Source: an uncultured Campylobacter sp.
GTDB lineage: Bacteria; Campylobacterota; Campylobacteria; Campylobacterales; Campylobacteraceae
Direction of reading: 5' to 3'
DNA: 8,934 nt
Assembly: GCA_947090385.1 (NCBI GenBank)
Contig: CAMUNZ010000043.1
Span: 1-8,934, forward strand
Position 1 is the stretch's first letter. Every line of letters starts with the position of its first letter. The notes under the pieces were generated by a model. The model searched no databases. It was not told the origin of the DNA and was given only the letters and a program-made list of their open reading frames with translations. Shown here one piece after another: positions 6,729-8,934 of this stretch. The translations under genes were made by a program, and so were the position numbers.

Positions 6729-6745
6729 TCTCCTTAAAATTTATA
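6729..6745 (-). repeat. 17-nt junction repeat, copy at receptor B / chaN
   Basis: This TATAAATTTTAAGGAGA is identical to 3608-3624. It contains the last Tyr-Lys-Phe-stop of receptor B and the chaN ribosome binding site. Confidence 0.6.
6730..6735 (-). promoter_or_regulatory. Ribosome binding site deciding the TTG start of chaN
   Basis: AAGGAG on the - strand lies 5 nt before TTG at 6722-6724 and overlaps the TAA of receptor B. No ATG nearby would keep the lipoprotein signal, so this site fixes the start. Confidence 0.72.
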
Positions 6746-8929
6746 AACAATTGAAGCTATAAGAGTTCTTCCGCGTGCTTGATTGTTAAAAAGTGTGATA
6801 TCATTATTGCCGATTTGTGACTGTGTTGAATTATAAGTATAAAGTGCGTCCATATAGTTTTTATCTGCTAAATTTTGTACTTCAAATTTAAATCTAAAAT
6901 TATCATTTGGTTCATAAACAGCGTACAAATCAATAATTGTCGGGATATTTGGCAAATTCTCAGTTTTAGGCTTTGCTGTAAGATATGGCGGATTTGCGTT
7001 AAAATCAGTTCTTGGATCTACTCTTTTTGCCTTACTTGTATATTTTATAACTGAGCCAATTGTAAGCTTTTCGTTAAATAATCTTGTCCCAACATCAAGC
7101 GTTGCATAATGCCTTGGAAGTTCGCTAAACTGCGTTTGACCGCCTCCCATCCCTAAATGACCTGCTATTTTTTGTGAATCAGAAATCAGAAGTTTTAAAG
7201 CTTTTTGATAAGAATATGATAGATTTGTATAAAACCAGCCTGTATCGTAGCTCGTTTCAATCTCAAAACCTTCAAATTTAGCATCTGTGTTATCTCTTGC
7301 GAAAAATAATCCACCAAGCACTAAAGCCCTATCATAAATATAATCATCAACATTAGTTTTATAATAAAGCATTTTTAAACCAAAAGTATCTTGATCGTTT
7401 AATAAATCGTGTTTAAAAGAGTTAAAACCGATTTGAAAAGTTTTTGAAGTTTCTGGCTTTAATAAAGTATTTATATTTGTATCATAGTTTCCGCTAGTAA
7501 AAACATCTTGGACATTTAAGGGTCTTGAAATTTTTGAATAACTTAAAAACGGACTGAAATAATCACTTAAATTTAAAGACTCCAAAAGCGAATAGTTTAA
7601 ATTTGTATCTTTTAAAGTTAAATTTCCAGCCTCTTTTGGAAAACAAAGATAGTTTTCGTCGCTACATAATCCCTTTTTGCCACTTAGTTTAAATTTTTGT
7701 AAATTTAAATTCGAATATAAGCTAAAAATTTTATAATCAAATGAATTATTTAAATAATAATTTATTATTTTTTGCTTACCTTGTGGGATTAATCCAAACT
7801 CTGTTGTGAAACTTTTCCAATCTTTATCATTTGTGATGCGTTTATATTCGTTATCTAAAAAATTTATTCCAAATTTACCCATATAATTTAAATCGTTTAA
7901 AATTTCAAATTTAAAACTATTGCTAAAATCTAAGCTAAAAGTTTCGTTTTGTGATTTCATCATACCGCTTTTATCAAGTATGAACCAGCCAAGAGAGGCA
8001 GCTTTATCAAAATCCTGTGTTGATTTTTGGTAAGAAGTTATTAAATTTAAATCAATTAAATCATTTTGTGAAAAATTATAATTAAATTGATAAGAATTGC
8101 TAGCAATTTTCCTATTTGCCAGATGATTATCGTAATTTCTATGCGAAAAAATAGCTTTATTTTTTTCATCACTAAGCTCAATTTTAAAAAGAGTATTTTT
8201 TGGTTTTTGAGTTAGCATTTCATTATCTATATTTTGTTTTTTATCACCGCCCCCTATTTTATAATTTTGCGATGATTTTTTACCACTATATCCAAACAAA
8301 CTTCCAAATTTAAAGTCATCAAACTCATATTTTCCAGCAAAAGTTCCCATGTAGCTTGGTCCGATTTTATTGTTTCCATAAGAATACTTTCCTAAAAAGC
8401 CAAAATCTTCACTATCTCTAACCACATCGTCAACGCTAATTGTTTTAAAATTTACACTTCCTGCCGTGCCAAAATTTGCACCGCTAAATGTACCCTTTTG
8501 TGCCTCAATGCCTACCAAAAAATTTTGATCTACCAAAGCCCCAAAAGCAGAAGTTCCAATATTTGTCATAAAACTATGCACCCCAGCGCTTTGGTCGGCT
8601 GAAGTACCAATATAAGTTTGAGTAACACCGTCAATCATGGTATCTACTCGTCCAAGTCCAGTTTGAGAGCGGATATTTACAGAAATTCCGCCATTTCCTT
8701 CATCAATTTGCGTATAAACTCCGCTAATGCTTCTAACCACGCTATCAATACTTTGAGTTGATTTTGCTCCTGCTTCATCGCCTTTTATAGACACTGCACC
8801 AGGCGTTAAAAAACCTTTTTGATTATCTTTTTCTTTTTTTGCTGAAATTTCAAGAGTGTTAAAATTGATTTCTTCAGCCAAAGAGTAACTATATAAAAAA
8901 ATAATCACAAAACACAATTTTAAACGCAT
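6734..8929 (-). CDS. TonB-dependent outer-membrane receptor B (paralogue of receptor A)
   Basis: This second TonB-powered outer-membrane transporter is first in the six-gene block. The 731-residue protein has a signal peptide (about 1-18, likely cut after SLA) and a TonB-box-like NTLEISA (24-30). The plug domain (about 40-165) contains VNIRSQTGLGRVDTMIDGVT. The barrel ends in VYKF. Exact stretches shared with receptor A include STQSIDS, GLGRV, DGVTQT, GTSAD, KGTFSG, GPSYMG, QNYKIGGG and DKNYMDAL, so the two are duplicates that diverged mostly in loops. Receptor B keeps the C-x6-C pair (Cys422/Cys429) and the SRPLNVQDVF...LLKPETSKTF region, again with no His between the motifs. ATG at 8927-8929 is chosen because a full signal peptide follows at once; only 5 bases precede it, so its ribosome binding site and promoter are not visible. 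ChaN follows after 9 nt. The ligand is unknown; an iron carrier, haem or porphyrin is most likely from context. Confidence 0.92.
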   Translation of the reverse strand: MRLKLCFVIIFLYSYSLAEEINFNTLEISAKKEKDNQKGFLTPGAVSIKGDEAGAKSTQSIDSVVRSISGVYTQIDEGNGGISVNIRSQTGLGRVDTMIDGVTQTYIGTSADQSAGVHSFMTNIGTSAFGALVDQNFLVGIEAQKGTFSGANFGTAGSVNFKTISVDDVVRDSEDFGFLGKYSYGNNKIGPSYMGTFAGKYEFDDFKFGSLFGYSGKKSSQNYKIGGGDKKQNIDNEMLTQKPKNTLFKIELSDEKNKAIFSHRNYDNHLANRKIASNSYQFNYNFSQNDLIDLNLITSYQKSTQDFDKAASLGWFILDKSGMMKSQNETFSLDFSNSFKFEILNDLNYMGKFGINFLDNEYKRITNDKDWKSFTTEFGLIPQGKQKIINYYLNNSFDYKIFSLYSNLNLQKFKLSGKKGLCSDENYLCFPKEAGNLTLKDTNLNYSLLESLNLSDYFSPFLSYSKISRPLNVQDVFTSGNYDTNINTLLKPETSKTFQIGFNSFKHDLLNDQDTFGLKMLYYKTNVDDYIYDRALVLGGLFFARDNTDAKFEGFEIETSYDTGWFYTNLSYSYQKALKLLISDSQKIAGHLGMGGGQTQFSELPRHYATLDVGTRLFNEKLTIGSVIKYTSKAKRVDPRTDFNANPPYLTAKPKTENLPNIPTIIDLYAVYEPNDNFRFKFEVQNLADKNYMDALYTYNSTQSQIGNNDITLFNNQARGRTLIASIVYKF

Positions 8930-8934
8930 TTGAT

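Larger units (their letters stand above)
1533..8929 (-). other. Probable single operon: receptor B, chaN, receptor A, exbB, exbD, tonB
   Basis: Six genes share one strand. Their junctions, in order of transcription, are a 9-nt gap, an 8-bp overlap, an 8-nt gap, a 7-bp overlap and a 9-nt gap. Three ribosome binding sites overlap the previous stop codon. There is no room for an internal terminator between genes. Promoters inside coding regions cannot be excluded. Iron (Fur) control is expected for such genes, but the control region lies beyond the right edge. Confidence 0.8.

Noticed and set aside
8930..8934. Search for a Fur box or promoter upstream of receptor B
   Set aside because: Only five bases lie before the start codon, so nothing can be said.

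Overview
The window is about 70% A+T and gene-dense. Gene order and protein types point to a Campylobacterota genome, most likely Campylobacter or a close relative. That assignment is an inference from codon use, composition and recollection of the C. jejuni Cj0177-Cj0181 gene order; no RNA gene or other taxonomic marker is present.

Region 1 (1-1487, + strand) holds the end of a divalent-metal ABC importer. An ATPase, missing only its first residues, overlaps by 16 bp an ABC-3 family (ZnuB/MntB type) permease. The ATPase ends in a Cys/His-rich tail, which fits zinc but does not prove it. The metal-binding protein gene is not in the window and may lie upstream.

Region 2 (1488-1532) is a 45-bp convergent gap. 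It has only weak, AT-rich dyad symmetry and no convincing intrinsic terminator.

Region 3 (1533-8929, - strand) is one compact six-gene block. It is transcribed from the right edge leftwards: TonB-dependent receptor B, ChaN-like lipoprotein, TonB-dependent receptor A, exbB, exbD, tonB. Junctions are 8-bp and 7-bp overlaps or gaps of 8-9 nt, so a single transcript is likely. The locus encodes an almost self-contained outer-membrane uptake system. Two paralogous 22-strand-type barrels would bind ligand at the surface, a lipoprotein of the haem-binding ChaN family sits beside them, and a dedicated ExbB-ExbD-TonB motor supplies energy. The order chaN, receptor, exbB, exbD, tonB resembles the iron-uptake locus of C. 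jejuni. The extra upstream paralogous receptor is the notable difference.

The promoter and any Fur site for the block would lie beyond base 8934, since only 5 bases precede the first start codon. No CRISPR, insertion sequence, tRNA, rRNA or phage feature was seen. The most interesting content is the receptor pair flanking chaN, with conserved plugs and diverged loops. These receptors carry a FRAP/NPxL-like region without the histidine of classical haem receptors. Their ligand is therefore an open question.
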